The notes: a model not told the origin generated them from the sequence alone. A stretch of 64,000 bases of DNA from Blastococcus sp. CPCC 205250 (GCF_019799925.1 NZ_JABGCG010000003.1:434001-498000), one strand, 5' to 3'; counted from the stretch's first letter, positions 42,407 through 51,008 are shown. Numbers and translations are program-made.

Positions 42407-43179
42407 TGGCCGCCCCCGCCGGCCGGCGCCGGACGCTGCTGGCCGCCACCGAGCCGATCCGGGCGCTGGCCAGCGCCGGCACGCTCGCCGCGACGTTCCC
42501 GCTGCTGGCCCTCGCGCCGCGCGGCGACCGGCACCCCGTGCTGGTGCTGCCCGGCCTCATGGCGTCCGACATGTCGACCACCGCGCTGCGCCGGTGGCTG
42601 CGGGCCCTGGGCTACCCGGTGGTCGGCTGGGAGCTCGGCCGCAACCGGGGTCCGACCCCCGAGGTGGTGGAGGCTCTGCCCGGGCTCGTCCAGCGGTTGG
42701 TCGACCGGCACGGCACCCCGGTGAGCATCGTCGGGCAGAGCCTCGGCGGGATCTACGCCCGCCGCCTCGCTGCGCGCACCCCCGCCCAGGTGCGCCAGGT
42801 CGTCTCCCTCGGCTCCCCGTTCGCCTCGGTCGTCCGCGCCGCCCACGACTCCCCCGGCGCCCGCGCGTACCGCCGGCTGGCCCCGCGGCACTCCTCCCGG
42901 CGGCTGTCGACGGTCGACCCGGCCCGGCCGCTGCGGGTGCCCAGCACGTCGGTGTACTCCCGCTGGGACGGCGTCGTCGACTGGCGGGCCTGCCTGCAGC
43001 AGACCGGCCCGCGCAGCGAGAACGTCGGCGTGCACGCCAGCCACCTCGGGATGGGCCACGACCCCGCGGTGCTGTGGGTGGTTGCCGACCGGCTGGCGCA
43101 GCCCGCCGACGGCTGGCAGCCCTTCCGCCCGCCGCCCGGGCTCGCCCGGCTGTTCCCGAGCGAGCCCGAGGAGGGCTAG
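42406..43179 (+). CDS. alpha/beta-hydrolase (lipase-like)
   Basis: 257 residues. HPVLVLPGLMASDMSTTALR, nucleophile in SIVGQSLGGIYARRLA, acid region VYSRWDGVVDW and His in HASHLGMGHDP form a hydrolase triad. The pattern is that of PGAP1-like or lipase class esterases. Substrate unknown. Start ATG overlaps the stop of the Cys-rich gene (TGATG). Convergent with the next gene; their 3' ends overlap by four bases. Confidence 0.82.
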   Translation: MAAPAGRRRTLLAATEPIRALASAGTLAATFPLLALAPRGDRHPVLVLPGLMASDMSTTALRRWLRALGYPVVGWELGRNRGPTPEVVEALPGLVQRLVDRHGTPVSIVGQSLGGIYARRLAARTPAQVRQVVSLGSPFASVVRAAHDSPGARAYRRLAPRHSSRRLSTVDPARPLRVPSTSVYSRWDGVVDWRACLQQTGPRSENVGVHASHLGMGHDPAVLWVVADRLAQPADGWQPFRPPPGLARLFPSEPEEG

Positions 43180-43793
43180 CGCCGGCGCGCCCGCAGGACG
43201 GCGTCGGCCATGGGCAGGTCCTCGCCCTCGTGCGAGCGGCCCAGCCGGGGCCGGGCCTCGGCCACCAGCACCTCGAACTCGCCCGCCGGCAGCGCGGCGG
43301 CCAGCTGCTCGCCGGTGGCGAACCGGTCGGGGTCCTGCCCGTGCCGGACCGTGTGCAGGTCGCTCGGGTCGTGCTGGACGACCAGCAGCGTGCCGCCGGG
43401 CGCGACCCCGGCGGCCAGCCGGCGCACGACGTCGTCCCGCCGGGCCGCCGCGGGGTGCAGGAAGGCCGCCGTCACCAGGTCGAAGGCGCGCGCCGGAGGC
43501 GCCCAGGTGGTGACGTCGGCCTGCTGCCACGTCGTCCGCCCGTCGAGGCCCCGCTCGGCGGCGGCGGCGGCCGCGCGCTGCAGGGCCGTGCGGGAGAGGT
43601 CCACGCCGGTCACCTGCCACCCCTGCTCCGCCAGCCAGACCGCGTCCCCGCCGGTGCCGCAGCCGACGTCGAGCGCCGTGCCCGGCGGCAGGCCGGTGGT
43701 CTCGGCGACGAGGACGTCGTTGGGCCGGCCGCTCCACTGCGTGTGGCCGTGGGCGTAGCGCTCCTCCCACCACTGCTCGTCGTAGAGGGTCAC
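43176..43793 (-). CDS. class I SAM-dependent methyltransferase
   Basis: 205 residues. LYDEQWWEERYAHGHTQWSG at the N-terminus, AdoMet motif ALDVGCGTGGDAVWLAEQGW, then VTGVDLSRTALQRA and FDLVTAAFLHP. It is like TehB/thiopurine-type methyltransferases, which act on small toxic compounds. The GTG start overlaps the TGA of the FAD reductase by four bases, so the two enzymes are probably made together. Confidence 0.83.
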   Translation of the reverse strand: MTLYDEQWWEERYAHGHTQWSGRPNDVLVAETTGLPPGTALDVGCGTGGDAVWLAEQGWQVTGVDLSRTALQRAAAAAAERGLDGRTTWQQADVTTWAPPARAFDLVTAAFLHPAAARRDDVVRRLAAGVAPGGTLLVVQHDPSDLHTVRHGQDPDRFATGEQLAAALPAGEFEVLVAEARPRLGRSHEGEDLPMADAVLRARRR

Positions 43794-44752
43794 GCCGCAC
43801 CTGCCTCGGTCCGGGCGGCGACGGCGGCGCGGGTCTCCTCCATTACGAGGTCCATGTTGATCTGCCCCGCGGTCATCAGCCCCTGCGCGGCGGAGGTGAC
43901 CACCTGCGCGCCCACGTCGCCGGCGTTGCCGACCACCCAGACTCCCGGCACGGACGTCGTCCCGTGCTGGCCGGTGGGCAGCAGGCTGCCGAACACCATG
44001 CCGTTCATGACCGTCTCGACCGGCGCGAGCCCGAGGTCGGCCAGCAGGTCCTCCGGCGCGCGGAGCAGGCTCTGCGCGACGAGGACCCGCCGCGGGACGA
44101 CCGTGCCGTCGGCCAGCCGCACCCCACTGAGCCGGCCGTCCGCCGTCTCCAGCCCGGCGACCTCACCCGTCACGACCTCGATGCCGCGGGCCGCGAACTG
44201 CTCCCACTGCTCCTCGGTGGGCTCGGGGCCGGTGTGCAGGAAGAGCGTCACGTCGTCGGTCCACTGCCGCCAGAGGAGGGCGTGGTGCATCCCCATCGCG
44301 CTGGTCGCCAGCACCCCGACCGCCTGGTCGCGCACCTCCCAGCCGTGGCAGTAGGGGCAGTGCAGGACGTCGGTGCCCCACAGGTCAGCCAGTCCGGGGA
44401 CGTCGGGCAGCTCGTCCCGGGCGCCGGTGGCCACCAGCAGCCGCCGGGCGAGGACCGTGCCGCCCTCGGCAAGAGACACCTCGAAGCCACCTCCGACCCG
44501 CCGCGCGCCCGTGACCCACCCGTCGCGGACCTCGGCGCCGTACCCACGCACCTCCGCGCGGGCGAGGGCCATCAGCTCCGCCGGCGGCGTGCCGTCACGG
44601 GTCAGGAAGTTGTGCACCCCGGCGGCGGGCGCGTTGCGCGGCGTCCCCCCGTCGACCACCAGCACGCTCCGCCGCGCGCGGGCGAGGGCCAGCGCTCCCG
44701 ACAGCCCCGCCGCTCCTCCACCGATCACCAGGACGTCCACTCGTTCGCTCAT
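43790..44752 (-). CDS. NAD(P)/FAD oxidoreductase, thioredoxin-reductase-like
   Basis: 320 residues. FAD motif DVLVIGGGAAGLSGALALAR, redox-active pair in VLHCPYCHGWEVRD, NAD(P) region and C-terminal VWVVGNAGDVGAQVV. This is the small-type class with CPYCHG, close to HcpA/thioredoxin-reductase-like enzymes in natural-product loci. It probably uses the Cys pair to reduce a disulfide or make one. The long open frame upstream is antisense to the regulator; the ATG at MSERVDVLV is clear. Divergent from the XRE-cupin regulator, which likely controls it. Confidence 0.87.
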   Translation of the reverse strand: MSERVDVLVIGGGAAGLSGALALARARRSVLVVDGGTPRNAPAAGVHNFLTRDGTPPAELMALARAEVRGYGAEVRDGWVTGARRVGGGFEVSLAEGGTVLARRLLVATGARDELPDVPGLADLWGTDVLHCPYCHGWEVRDQAVGVLATSAMGMHHALLWRQWTDDVTLFLHTGPEPTEEQWEQFAARGIEVVTGEVAGLETADGRLSGVRLADGTVVPRRVLVAQSLLRAPEDLLADLGLAPVETVMNGMVFGSLLPTGQHGTTSVPGVWVVGNAGDVGAQVVTSAAQGLMTAGQINMDLVMEETRAAVAARTEAGAA

Positions 44753-44782
44753 GCCGACGAGGGTGCGCGCGACCTCGCGGTC

Positions 44783-44813
44783 TTGACAAACATCCTTGCT
44801 GGAACGGCAAACT
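44783..44813 (+). promoter_or_regulatory. promoter of XRE-cupin regulator
   Basis: TTGACA (44783-44788) and, 19 bases on, CAAACT (44808-44813), seven bases before the ATG at 44820. Transcription would begin at or next to the ATG, so the mRNA may be leaderless, in line with the lack of a ribosome site. The AT-rich stretch between is unusual for the window and may also hold an operator. Confidence 0.55.
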
Positions 44814-44819
44814 GATCGC

Positions 44820-45410
44820 ATGACCGACGACGACGTCCTGGCGGCGGTGGGGCCGCGGCTCCGTGAGCTGCGGACGAAGCGGGACGTGACGCTGACCCAG
44901 CTGTCAGAGACCACCGGCATCTCCGTGAGCACGCTCTCCCGGCTGGAGTCCGGGCAGCGCCGTCCGACCCTGGAGCTGCTCCTCCCGCTGGCGCGGGCGC
45001 ACTCGGTCGCGATCGACGAGCTGGTCGGGGCGCCGTCGACCCCGGACCCGCGAGTCACCGCCCGGCCGTTCGAGAAGGGCGGCCACCTCTTCTGGCCGCT
45101 GACCCGGCGGCCCGGCGGGGTGCAGGCCTACAAGCAGGTCATCCCCCCGCGGACGCCGTCCGGTGAGCCGGAGCAGAAGACCCACGAGGGCCACGAGTGG
45201 ATGTACGTGCTCTCCGGCCGGGTGCGCCTGCTGCTCGGGGAGCACGACCTGGAACTGCGCGCCGGGGAGGTGGCCGAGTTCGACACCCGCACGCCGCACT
45301 GGGTCGGCAACCCCGGGGACGTGCCCGCCGAGGTCCTCAACCTCTACGGCCCGCAGGGCGAGCGGATCCACGTGCGTGCCCGCCCCGCCGGGGGTACGGG
45401 CGGCGGATGA
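44820..45410 (+). CDS. XRE-family regulator with cupin domain
   Basis: 196 residues. Helix-turn-helix in residues ~10-65 (LRELRTKRDVTLTQLSETTGISVSTLSRLESGQRRPT), cupin in ~110-190 (THEGHEWMYVLSGRVRLLLG, FDTRTPHWVGN). Such regulators sense a small molecule through the cupin. Divergent from the FAD oxidoreductase-methyltransferase pair, 67 bases apart, which is the likely target. The ATG has no ribosome site, so translation may be leaderless. Stop overlaps the next start (ATGA). Confidence 0.88.
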   Translation: MTDDDVLAAVGPRLRELRTKRDVTLTQLSETTGISVSTLSRLESGQRRPTLELLLPLARAHSVAIDELVGAPSTPDPRVTARPFEKGGHLFWPLTRRPGGVQAYKQVIPPRTPSGEPEQKTHEGHEWMYVLSGRVRLLLGEHDLELRAGEVAEFDTRTPHWVGNPGDVPAEVLNLYGPQGERIHVRARPAGGTGGG

Positions 45411-45976
45411 GCGGCAAGACGGCGGAGGACTACGCGGACGACTACACCGACCCGGAGCTGCGCGCCCGGCTCAAGGAGGAGATCAAGGCCGGCGACCGCG
45501 GCGGCCGGCCCGGCCAGTGGAGCGCACGCAAGAGCCAGCTGCTGACGTCGGAGTACGAGTCGGCCGGGGGCGGCTACCGGCACGAGGGCGAGCGCACCGA
45601 GGCCCAGCGGCACCTGCAGCAGTGGACCGACCAGGACTGGCACACCGCCGACGGCGACGCCGCCGCCCGCGACGGCGACACCACCCACCGCTACCTGCCC
45701 GACGCCGCCTGGCAGCTGCTCACCGAGTCCGAACGCGCCTCGACCGACCGGGCCAAGCAGCGCGGCGACGGCCAGCACGTGCCGAACACCGACGCCGCGC
45801 GCGAGGCCCGGGCGGCCGCCGAACTGCTCGACCTCAACGCCCCCGAGGCCCGCGACCGGGTCGCCGGCATGGACGCCGGCACCCTGGACCGTGCCGAGCG
45901 CGCCGAGCGCGAGCTGGGCAGGGGCCGCACGACCGTCCTCGCGGCGATCGAGCGCCGCCGGCGCGAGCTCGCCTGA
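45407..45976 (+). CDS. DUF5872-like protein
   Basis: 189 residues, highly charged and soluble. The N-terminal 60 residues (YTDPELRARLKEEIKAGDRGG, PGQWSARKSQLLTSEYESAGGGY) match the DUF5872 pattern found in bacterial and phage proteins of unknown function. The remaining part is helical and rich in Ala, Arg and Glu. It begins within the stop of the XRE-cupin gene, an odd partner for that regulator. Confidence 0.75.
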   Translation: MSGKTAEDYADDYTDPELRARLKEEIKAGDRGGRPGQWSARKSQLLTSEYESAGGGYRHEGERTEAQRHLQQWTDQDWHTADGDAAARDGDTTHRYLPDAAWQLLTESERASTDRAKQRGDGQHVPNTDAAREARAAAELLDLNAPEARDRVAGMDAGTLDRAERAERELGRGRTTVLAAIERRRRELA

Positions 45977-46032
45977 CCGCGCCTGACCGCGCCGGACCGC
46001 GGGACCGCGGGACCGCCGGACTGCCGGACTGG
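45966..46032. repeat. short degenerate tandem repeats
   Basis: CCTGACCGCG twice, then GGACCGCG units followed by GGACTGCC units (GGGACCGCGGGACCGC, GCCGGACTGCCGGACTGG). They start at the end of the DUF5872 gene and reach near the NUDIX start. The unit length of 7-10 bases and decay suggest slippage; no function recognised. Confidence 0.7.
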
Positions 46033-46082
46033 CGGGCCGTCGTACCGACCGGCTGTCGTACGGTCCGGGCGGAGGTGCACCG

Positions 46083-46688
46083 ATGACCACGACGATCGAC
46101 CGGGACGGCGTCGCCGCCCGCGTCTCGGCGTTCCCCCGCCGGGCGGCGGACCGGCCCGACCTCAAGCACGCCGCCGTGGCGGTCTGCGTGGTCGAGGACG
46201 ACGGCGTCCCGGCGCTGCTGATCACCCGCCGCGCGGCACGGATGCGCAACCACGCCGGCCAGTGGGCGCTGCCCGGCGGCCGGGTCGACGCCGGGGAGAC
46301 CCCCGTCGAGGGCGCGCTGCGTGAGCTCGAGGAGGAGGTCGGGCTGACACTGCCGCCGTCGTCCGTCCTCGGGCTGCTCGACGACTACGTGACCCGCTCC
46401 GGGTACGTCATGACGCCGGTGGTCTGCTGGGCCGGCCCGGTCGGCGACCTCACCCCGCAGGAGTCGGAGGTGGCGAGCATCCACCGGGTGCCGGTCGCCG
46501 AGCTCGACGTGGAACCGCGGTTGATCCGCATCCCCGAGTCCGACCAGCCGGTGATCCAGCTGCCGCTGGACGGTGGCTTCGTGCACGCGCCCACCGCGGC
46601 CGTGGTGTACCAGTTCTGCCAGGTCGCCTGCCGGGGCCTCGACACCCGGGTGGCACACCTGGAGGCGCCGGTCTTCGCCTGGCGCTGA
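46083..46688 (+). CDS. NUDIX hydrolase (CoA pyrophosphatase-like)
   Basis: 201 residues. Complete NUDIX box: GGRVDAGETPVEGALRELEEEVGL in residues 60-83, with its Arg-Glu-(x2)-Glu-Glu metal site. LITRRAARMRNHAGQWALPGG before it fits the NudL/CoA-diphosphatase branch, although the exact UPF0035 motif is not complete. Splits nucleoside-diphosphate-linked compounds. ATG. Convergent with the thiolase, with a strong terminator between. Confidence 0.87.
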   Translation: MTTTIDRDGVAARVSAFPRRAADRPDLKHAAVAVCVVEDDGVPALLITRRAARMRNHAGQWALPGGRVDAGETPVEGALRELEEEVGLTLPPSSVLGLLDDYVTRSGYVMTPVVCWAGPVGDLTPQESEVASIHRVPVAELDVEPRLIRIPESDQPVIQLPLDGGFVHAPTAAVVYQFCQVACRGLDTRVAHLEAPVFAWR

Positions 46689-46708
46689 GGGAGGACCCCG
46701 CCGCCGGC

Positions 46709-46743
46709 GTCCCGCGCGCGGGGGCTCACCCCGCGCGCGGGAC
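46709..46743. terminator. bidirectional terminator
   Basis: Perfect 15-bp stem (46709-46723 with 46729-46743), 5-base loop, between convergent NUDIX and thiolase genes. The stem includes an alternating CG run. Confidence 0.88.
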
Positions 46744-46749
46744 GGTCGC

Positions 46750-47895
46750 TCAGAGGAGCTCGAAGACGGTGGCGTTGGCCTGGCCGCCGCCCTCACACAT
46801 CGTCTGCAGTCCGTAGCGGATGCCGTTGTCGCGCATGTGGTGCAGCAGCGTGGTGGCGATCCGCGCGCCCGAGCCGCCGAGCGGGTGGCCGAGGGCGATC
46901 GCGCCGCCGTTGGGGTTGAGCGCCTTGGCGTCGGCGCCGATGTCGGCCAGCCACGCCAGCGGCACGGGCGCGAAGGCCTCGTTGACCTCGAAGGCGCCGA
47001 TCTCGTCCAGCGACAGCCCGGACTTCGCCAGCGCCTTCTCCGTGGCCGGGATCGGGGCGGTCAGCATCATCACCGGGTCGGCGCCGGCCAGGACGGCGGT
47101 GTGCACGCGCGCGATCGGGGTCAGCCCGAGCTCGCGCGCCTTCTCCCCGGTCATCATCAGCAGCGCCGCCGACCCGTCGGAGATCTGCGAGGAGTTGCCG
47201 GCGGTGATCACCCCGCCCTCGGGCTTGAACACCGTCTTCAGCCCGGCCAGCACGTCGGTCGTCGTCCCCGGCCGGATGCCCTCGTCCTCGCTGACCACCG
47301 TGCCGTCGGGCAGCGTCACCGGGGCGATCTGCCCGGCGAAGCGGCCCTCGGACCGGGCGGCCGCCGCCCTCTCGTGCGAGGCGACGGAGAACTCGTCGCA
47401 CTGGTCGCGGGTGAGGCCCCACTTCTCGGCGATCATCTCCGCACCGACGCCCTGGTTCGGGAAGACCCCGTAGCGGGCCATGAACGCCTCGCCGAACGGG
47501 TCCTGGTCGATCAGCGCGGCCCCCATGGGCACCCGGCTCATCGACTCCACGCCCCCGGCGACGACGACGTCGTACTGGCCGGCGACCAGGCCCGCGGCGG
47601 CGAAGTGGATCGACTGCTGCGAGGAGCCGCACTGCCGGTCGATCGTCACGCCGGTGACCGTCTCGGGCCAGCCGGCGGCCAGCGCCGCGGTCCGGGCGAT
47701 GTCGAAGGTCTGCTCCCCCACCTGGCCCACGCAGCCCCAGATGACGTCCTCGACCTCGGCGGGGTCGACCCCGGCCCGCTCGACCAGCGACCGCAGGACG
47801 TGTGCCGACAGGTCGGCCGGGTGCACGCCGGACAGCCCGCCCTTGCGCCTGCCGACCGGTGTCCGGACGGCCTCGACGATCACTGCGTCACGCAT
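46750..47895 (-). CDS. acetyl-CoA C-acyltransferase (thiolase)
   Basis: 381 residues. MRDAVIVEAVRTPVGRRKG at the N-terminus, nucleophile Cys in DRQCGSSQQSIHFAAAG, EVNEAFAPVPLAWLAD, GGAIALGHPLGGSGAR with the His, and the second Cys in TMCEGGGQANA. All thiolase residues are there, so it can cleave or form 3-ketoacyl-CoA. Probably beta-oxidation of fatty acids or another acyl chain. It follows the five-HTH regulator gene on the same strand, 79 bases downstream. Confidence 0.93.
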   Translation of the reverse strand: MRDAVIVEAVRTPVGRRKGGLSGVHPADLSAHVLRSLVERAGVDPAEVEDVIWGCVGQVGEQTFDIARTAALAAGWPETVTGVTIDRQCGSSQQSIHFAAAGLVAGQYDVVVAGGVESMSRVPMGAALIDQDPFGEAFMARYGVFPNQGVGAEMIAEKWGLTRDQCDEFSVASHERAAAARSEGRFAGQIAPVTLPDGTVVSEDEGIRPGTTTDVLAGLKTVFKPEGGVITAGNSSQISDGSAALLMMTGEKARELGLTPIARVHTAVLAGADPVMMLTAPIPATEKALAKSGLSLDEIGAFEVNEAFAPVPLAWLADIGADAKALNPNGGAIALGHPLGGSGARIATTLLHHMRDNGIRYGLQTMCEGGGQANATVFELL

Positions 47896-47974
47896 GGTGG
47901 TCTCCTCCTCGAGATGTCGTGGACGTCACTGTACGGACGGCCACGACCCCGCTCGGCGGCCCGCGGAGGAGCGC

Positions 47975-49150
47975 TCAGCCGGCCGGCGCCGCCGCCCGCG
48001 CGAGCCGGGTGAGCCGGTCCGGGGGCAGCTGGTGCAGCAGCTCCAGCCGCTGGCACGCCGCCCGCCCGGGCACGGCGAGGCCCCGCTCCCACGAGCGCAC
48101 CCGGCGCCCCGTCGTCCCGAGGCGGCGGCCGAGCTCCGCGGCCGACAGGCCCGAGGTCGCCCGCAGCGCCTCCAGGACGGCGGGCAGGTCGGTGGCGGCC
48201 CAGGCGCGGCGGACCAGGATCGGCGGCACCGGGACCGCGCCCGCGCGCAGCACCTCGGCGAGGGGACGCCGGTAGCAGCGGGCGAGCGCGCGGGCGGCGG
48301 CCAGCCCCGGGCGCCGGCGGCCGTGCTCGTAGCGGCGCAGGGTGCGGACGCTGATGCCCACGTGGTGCGCCGCCTCCTGCTGGCTCATGCCGGCCGCGGT
48401 GCGCAGGCGGGCCAGCGCCGGGATGGTGTCGGCGCGGGCGACGGCGGTCGCGCCCCGCTCCAGCAGCTCCGCCGGCGCCACCCCGAGGACCTCGGCGACC
48501 CGCCCGACCCGGTCCTCCGGCACGCGCGTGCGGCCGTTCTCCCAGCGGTGGGCGGTCGTCGAGCCGATGCCCACGGCGAGCGCGAACTCCCGCTGCGTCC
48601 ACCCGGTGGCCCGCCGCAGCGCGCCCAGGCCGGGCAGCGCCACGCCGTCCCACCGGCCGGCCGGGGTGTCCTCCAGCAGCCGGTCCAGCTGGTCTGAGCC
48701 CACGCGCAGCACCCGGGCCAGCGCCGGACGGTGGCCCGGGCTCGGCCGGCGGCAGCCGTTCTCCCAGCGCGAGACGCTCGCCGGGGTGACCCCGACCCGG
48801 TTCGCGACCTGGGTCATCGTGAGGCCTGCGGCCAGCCGTGCCCGGCACAGCGGGGAGGCGTGCCGCCCACCGGAGGTGCGCTCGGTGCGCACCCGGTCCT
48901 CCCCCGCGACCGCACGGGCGGTCAGGTCGTCCCAGCCGAACAGCCGGGCGAGGGCCGCCAGCTGCAGCGGCTGCGGGCGCCGGCCCAGCTCCCAGTTGCG
49001 CACGGTGGTGCGCGCGACGCCCAGCCGGCGGGCCAGGTCGCCGTGGGTCAGGCCGTGCGCGGCCCGCCAGTCGCGCACGTGGGCGGCCAGCGTCGGCGCG
49101 TCCGGCACCCGGACGACGGGGGTGGGCGGCGCCCACGGGGAGGCGGTCAC
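47975..49150 (-). CDS. protein of five tandem XRE-type helix-turn-helix units
   Basis: 391 residues built almost wholly from five Cro/XRE-like units at about 21-75, 99-152, 172-226, 242-296 and 322-376. Each has the recognition-helix ending [WY]ExG: NWELG, RWENG, RWENG, RYEHG, SWERG, and a preceding GLT/GWT/GMS turn followed by a Q/E/D-(x)3-RxG helix. No other domain, membrane helix or signal is visible. Known XRE regulators have one, rarely two, such units, so this is unusual. It may bind a long multi-site DNA target or act as a nucleoid-type protein. GTG start with GAGGTCTGTC upstream. Divergent from the TetR gene (225 bases) and upstream of the thiolase. Confidence 0.85.
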   Translation of the reverse strand: MTASPWAPPTPVVRVPDAPTLAAHVRDWRAAHGLTHGDLARRLGVARTTVRNWELGRRPQPLQLAALARLFGWDDLTARAVAGEDRVRTERTSGGRHASPLCRARLAAGLTMTQVANRVGVTPASVSRWENGCRRPSPGHRPALARVLRVGSDQLDRLLEDTPAGRWDGVALPGLGALRRATGWTQREFALAVGIGSTTAHRWENGRTRVPEDRVGRVAEVLGVAPAELLERGATAVARADTIPALARLRTAAGMSQQEAAHHVGISVRTLRRYEHGRRRPGLAAARALARCYRRPLAEVLRAGAVPVPPILVRRAWAATDLPAVLEALRATSGLSAAELGRRLGTTGRRVRSWERGLAVPGRAACQRLELLHQLPPDRLTRLARAAAPAG

Positions 49151-49214
49151 GACAGACCTCGCTCTCGGGAGGGGACGCCGTCCCCCGACGGGACGCCGCT
49201 GCTCCTCCGCACAT

Positions 49215-49227
49215 GCTTACCGTAGAT
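49215..49227. promoter_or_regulatory. GCTTACCGTAGAT element between divergent regulators
   Basis: Lies in the 225-base gap between the five-HTH gene and the TetR gene, in an AT-richer patch. Eleven of 13 bases match GCTTACGGTAGGT at 52338-52350, which is inside the promoter of the second thiolase. Likely a common operator for the TetR or five-HTH protein. Confidence 0.45.
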
Positions 49228-49375
49228 GTTTCGACAACTATCACACGGGTCCGTCGCAGGGAAGCCCGGTCACGCCTCCGGGCACCTCGCGCGCAGGTCA
49301 CCCGGCCTGCTGGGCGGAGAACCGCACGCCCGGCGCGGACTAGGCTGGGGGGCACTCCTCGGAAGGAGACCTGGC

Positions 49376-50137
49376 GTGTCGTCCACCCCCACCCCGCAGC
49401 CCGCGCCCCGGAAGCGACGGGCGCGCGGCTCCATCAGCGCTGCGGAGATCCTGGAGGGGGCCTACGAGCTGGCGTCCGAGGAGTCGCTCGAGGCGCTGAG
49501 CATGCCCCGCCTGGCCCAGCGCCTGGACGTCGGCGTGACCAGCATCTACTGGTACTTCCGCAGCAAGGACGAGCTGCTGGACACCCTCGCCGAGCGCGCG
49601 ATGGCCGAGTTCGACCGGCGCATCGAGATCCCCGACGACCTCCCGTGGGACGAGTACCTGAGCAGCTACTTCCGCCACCACCGGCGGCTGTACCGCGAGC
49701 ACGAGCTGCTGTGCGACCTCATCGTGCTGCGCAGCCCCGGCACGCCGGAGGCCATCCGCCTGGCCGCCGAGCGGATCGACCGGGTGCTGCAGGTCCTCGT
49801 CCGGGCCGGCTTCCCGCCGGAGGCGGCGATGAACGCCTACGCCACGCTGTCGGTGTTCACCCGCGGCTCGGCAGCCCTGGCCCGCATCGCCGACGACGGC
49901 GCGACCGTCCCCGACGTGCCGGCCGGGCCCTTCGAGGAGGCGCCGCGGCTGCGGGTGCTGTCGCAGCTGGACCGGCCGCGGCCGCTGGTCATGACCGGTG
50001 ACGAGGAGTTCGAGTTCGGCCTGGAGACCGTCCTGCGCGGCCTGCGCGCGCAGCTGCGGGAGCTGCCGGCCGACGAACCGTGCGTCCGCGCCGCCCGGGA
50101 GCAGGCGGCAGCCGAGGACGCAGCGGCCGCCCGCTGA
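49376..50137 (+). CDS. TetR-family regulator
   Basis: 253 residues. HTH: GSISAAEILEGAYELASEE, SMPRLAQRLDVGVTSIYWYFRSKDELLD. A long ligand domain with FRHHRRLYREHELLCDLIVLRSPG and a C-terminal TetR_C_6-like region (FEFGLETVLRGLRAQL). Such regulators near lipid genes often sense acyl-CoA. GTG start with GGAAGGAGACC upstream. A -10-like TAGGCT lies at 49341. It stands between the five-HTH regulator and the thioesterase, with acyl-CoA genes on both sides. Confidence 0.9.
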   Translation: MSSTPTPQPAPRKRRARGSISAAEILEGAYELASEESLEALSMPRLAQRLDVGVTSIYWYFRSKDELLDTLAERAMAEFDRRIEIPDDLPWDEYLSSYFRHHRRLYREHELLCDLIVLRSPGTPEAIRLAAERIDRVLQVLVRAGFPPEAAMNAYATLSVFTRGSAALARIADDGATVPDVPAGPFEEAPRLRVLSQLDRPRPLVMTGDEEFEFGLETVLRGLRAQLRELPADEPCVRAAREQAAAEDAAAAR

Positions 50138-50189
50138 CCGCCGGAGCCCCGGGAGGCGCACGGTCCGCGACGCCTGATAGGTGTGTCGG

Positions 50190-50999
50190 GTGACCGACAT
50201 CCTGGACGTGCTGACCGTGGAACGGCTCGACGCCGACGTCTTCCGCGGTCACCCGGTGCCCACGAAGATGGCCCGGACCTTCGGCGGCCAGGTCGCCGGC
50301 CAGGCGATGATGGCCGCGGTCCACACCGTCGGCGCCGAGCAGCCGGTGCACTCGCTGCACGGCTACTTCCTGCGGCCGGGGCGGCCCCAGCAGCCGATCC
50401 TCCTGCTGGTCGACCGGCTGCGCACCGGCCGAGGGTTCAGCGCGCGGCAGGTCAACGCCGTCCAGGACGGCGAGACGATCTTCTCGATGTCGGCGTCCTT
50501 CCACGCGGGGGACGCCGGTCCGGAGCACCAGGAGGCCGCGCCCCGGGTGCCCCGCCCGGAGGAGCTGCCGCACGTGGACTCCCTCGGCGGCGCCTTCGCC
50601 GTCGAGTGGCCGAACTGGGACGCCGTCCGGGTCCCCGAGCCCGAGCACGAGCGCGTCGCCGACCGGCCCCGCCAGCTGTTCTGGGTGCGCCACCGCGCCC
50701 GGCTGCCCGACGACCCGGCCCTGCACGTGGGCGCGCTGACGTACCTCAGCGACATGTTCCTCATCGGCACCTCGTCGCAGGCACACGGCTCGGGGGCCGA
50801 GCTGCAGTTCGCGACGCTGGACCACGCGCTGTGGTTCCAGCGGCCGTTCCGCGCCGACGAGTGGCTGCTCTACGACCAGGTGTCGCCGTCCGCCGGGAAC
50901 GGCCGGAGCTACAACCAGGGCCGGATCACCGACCTGCGCGGCCGGCTGGTCGCGACCGTCGTCCAGGAGGGCCTGATGCGCCGACCGCGCACCCGCTGA
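50190..50999 (+). CDS. tesB: acyl-CoA thioesterase II
   Basis: 269 residues, double hot-dog fold of the TesB family. TKMARTFGGQVAGQAMMAAVHTV, VHSLHGYFLRPGRPQQPILL, GRGFSARQVNAVQDGETIFSM, then a C-terminal lobe with TYLSDMFLIGTSS, LDHALWFQRPFRADEWLLY and NGRSYNQGRI. Releases free acids from acyl-CoA. GTG at 50190 preferred; another GTG is nine bases upstream. It follows the TetR gene by ~50 bases, perhaps under the same control. A terminator lies just after. Confidence 0.9.
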   Translation: MTDILDVLTVERLDADVFRGHPVPTKMARTFGGQVAGQAMMAAVHTVGAEQPVHSLHGYFLRPGRPQQPILLLVDRLRTGRGFSARQVNAVQDGETIFSMSASFHAGDAGPEHQEAAPRVPRPEELPHVDSLGGAFAVEWPNWDAVRVPEPEHERVADRPRQLFWVRHRARLPDDPALHVGALTYLSDMFLIGTSSQAHGSGAELQFATLDHALWFQRPFRADEWLLYDQVSPSAGNGRSYNQGRITDLRGRLVATVVQEGLMRRPRTR

Positions 51000-51008
51000 C
51001 CCCGGACA

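Noticed and set aside
45966..46032. Short tandem repeats as regulatory iterons
   Set aside because: Unit length and sequence drift; no origin or plasmid gene is nearby, so simple slippage is more likely.
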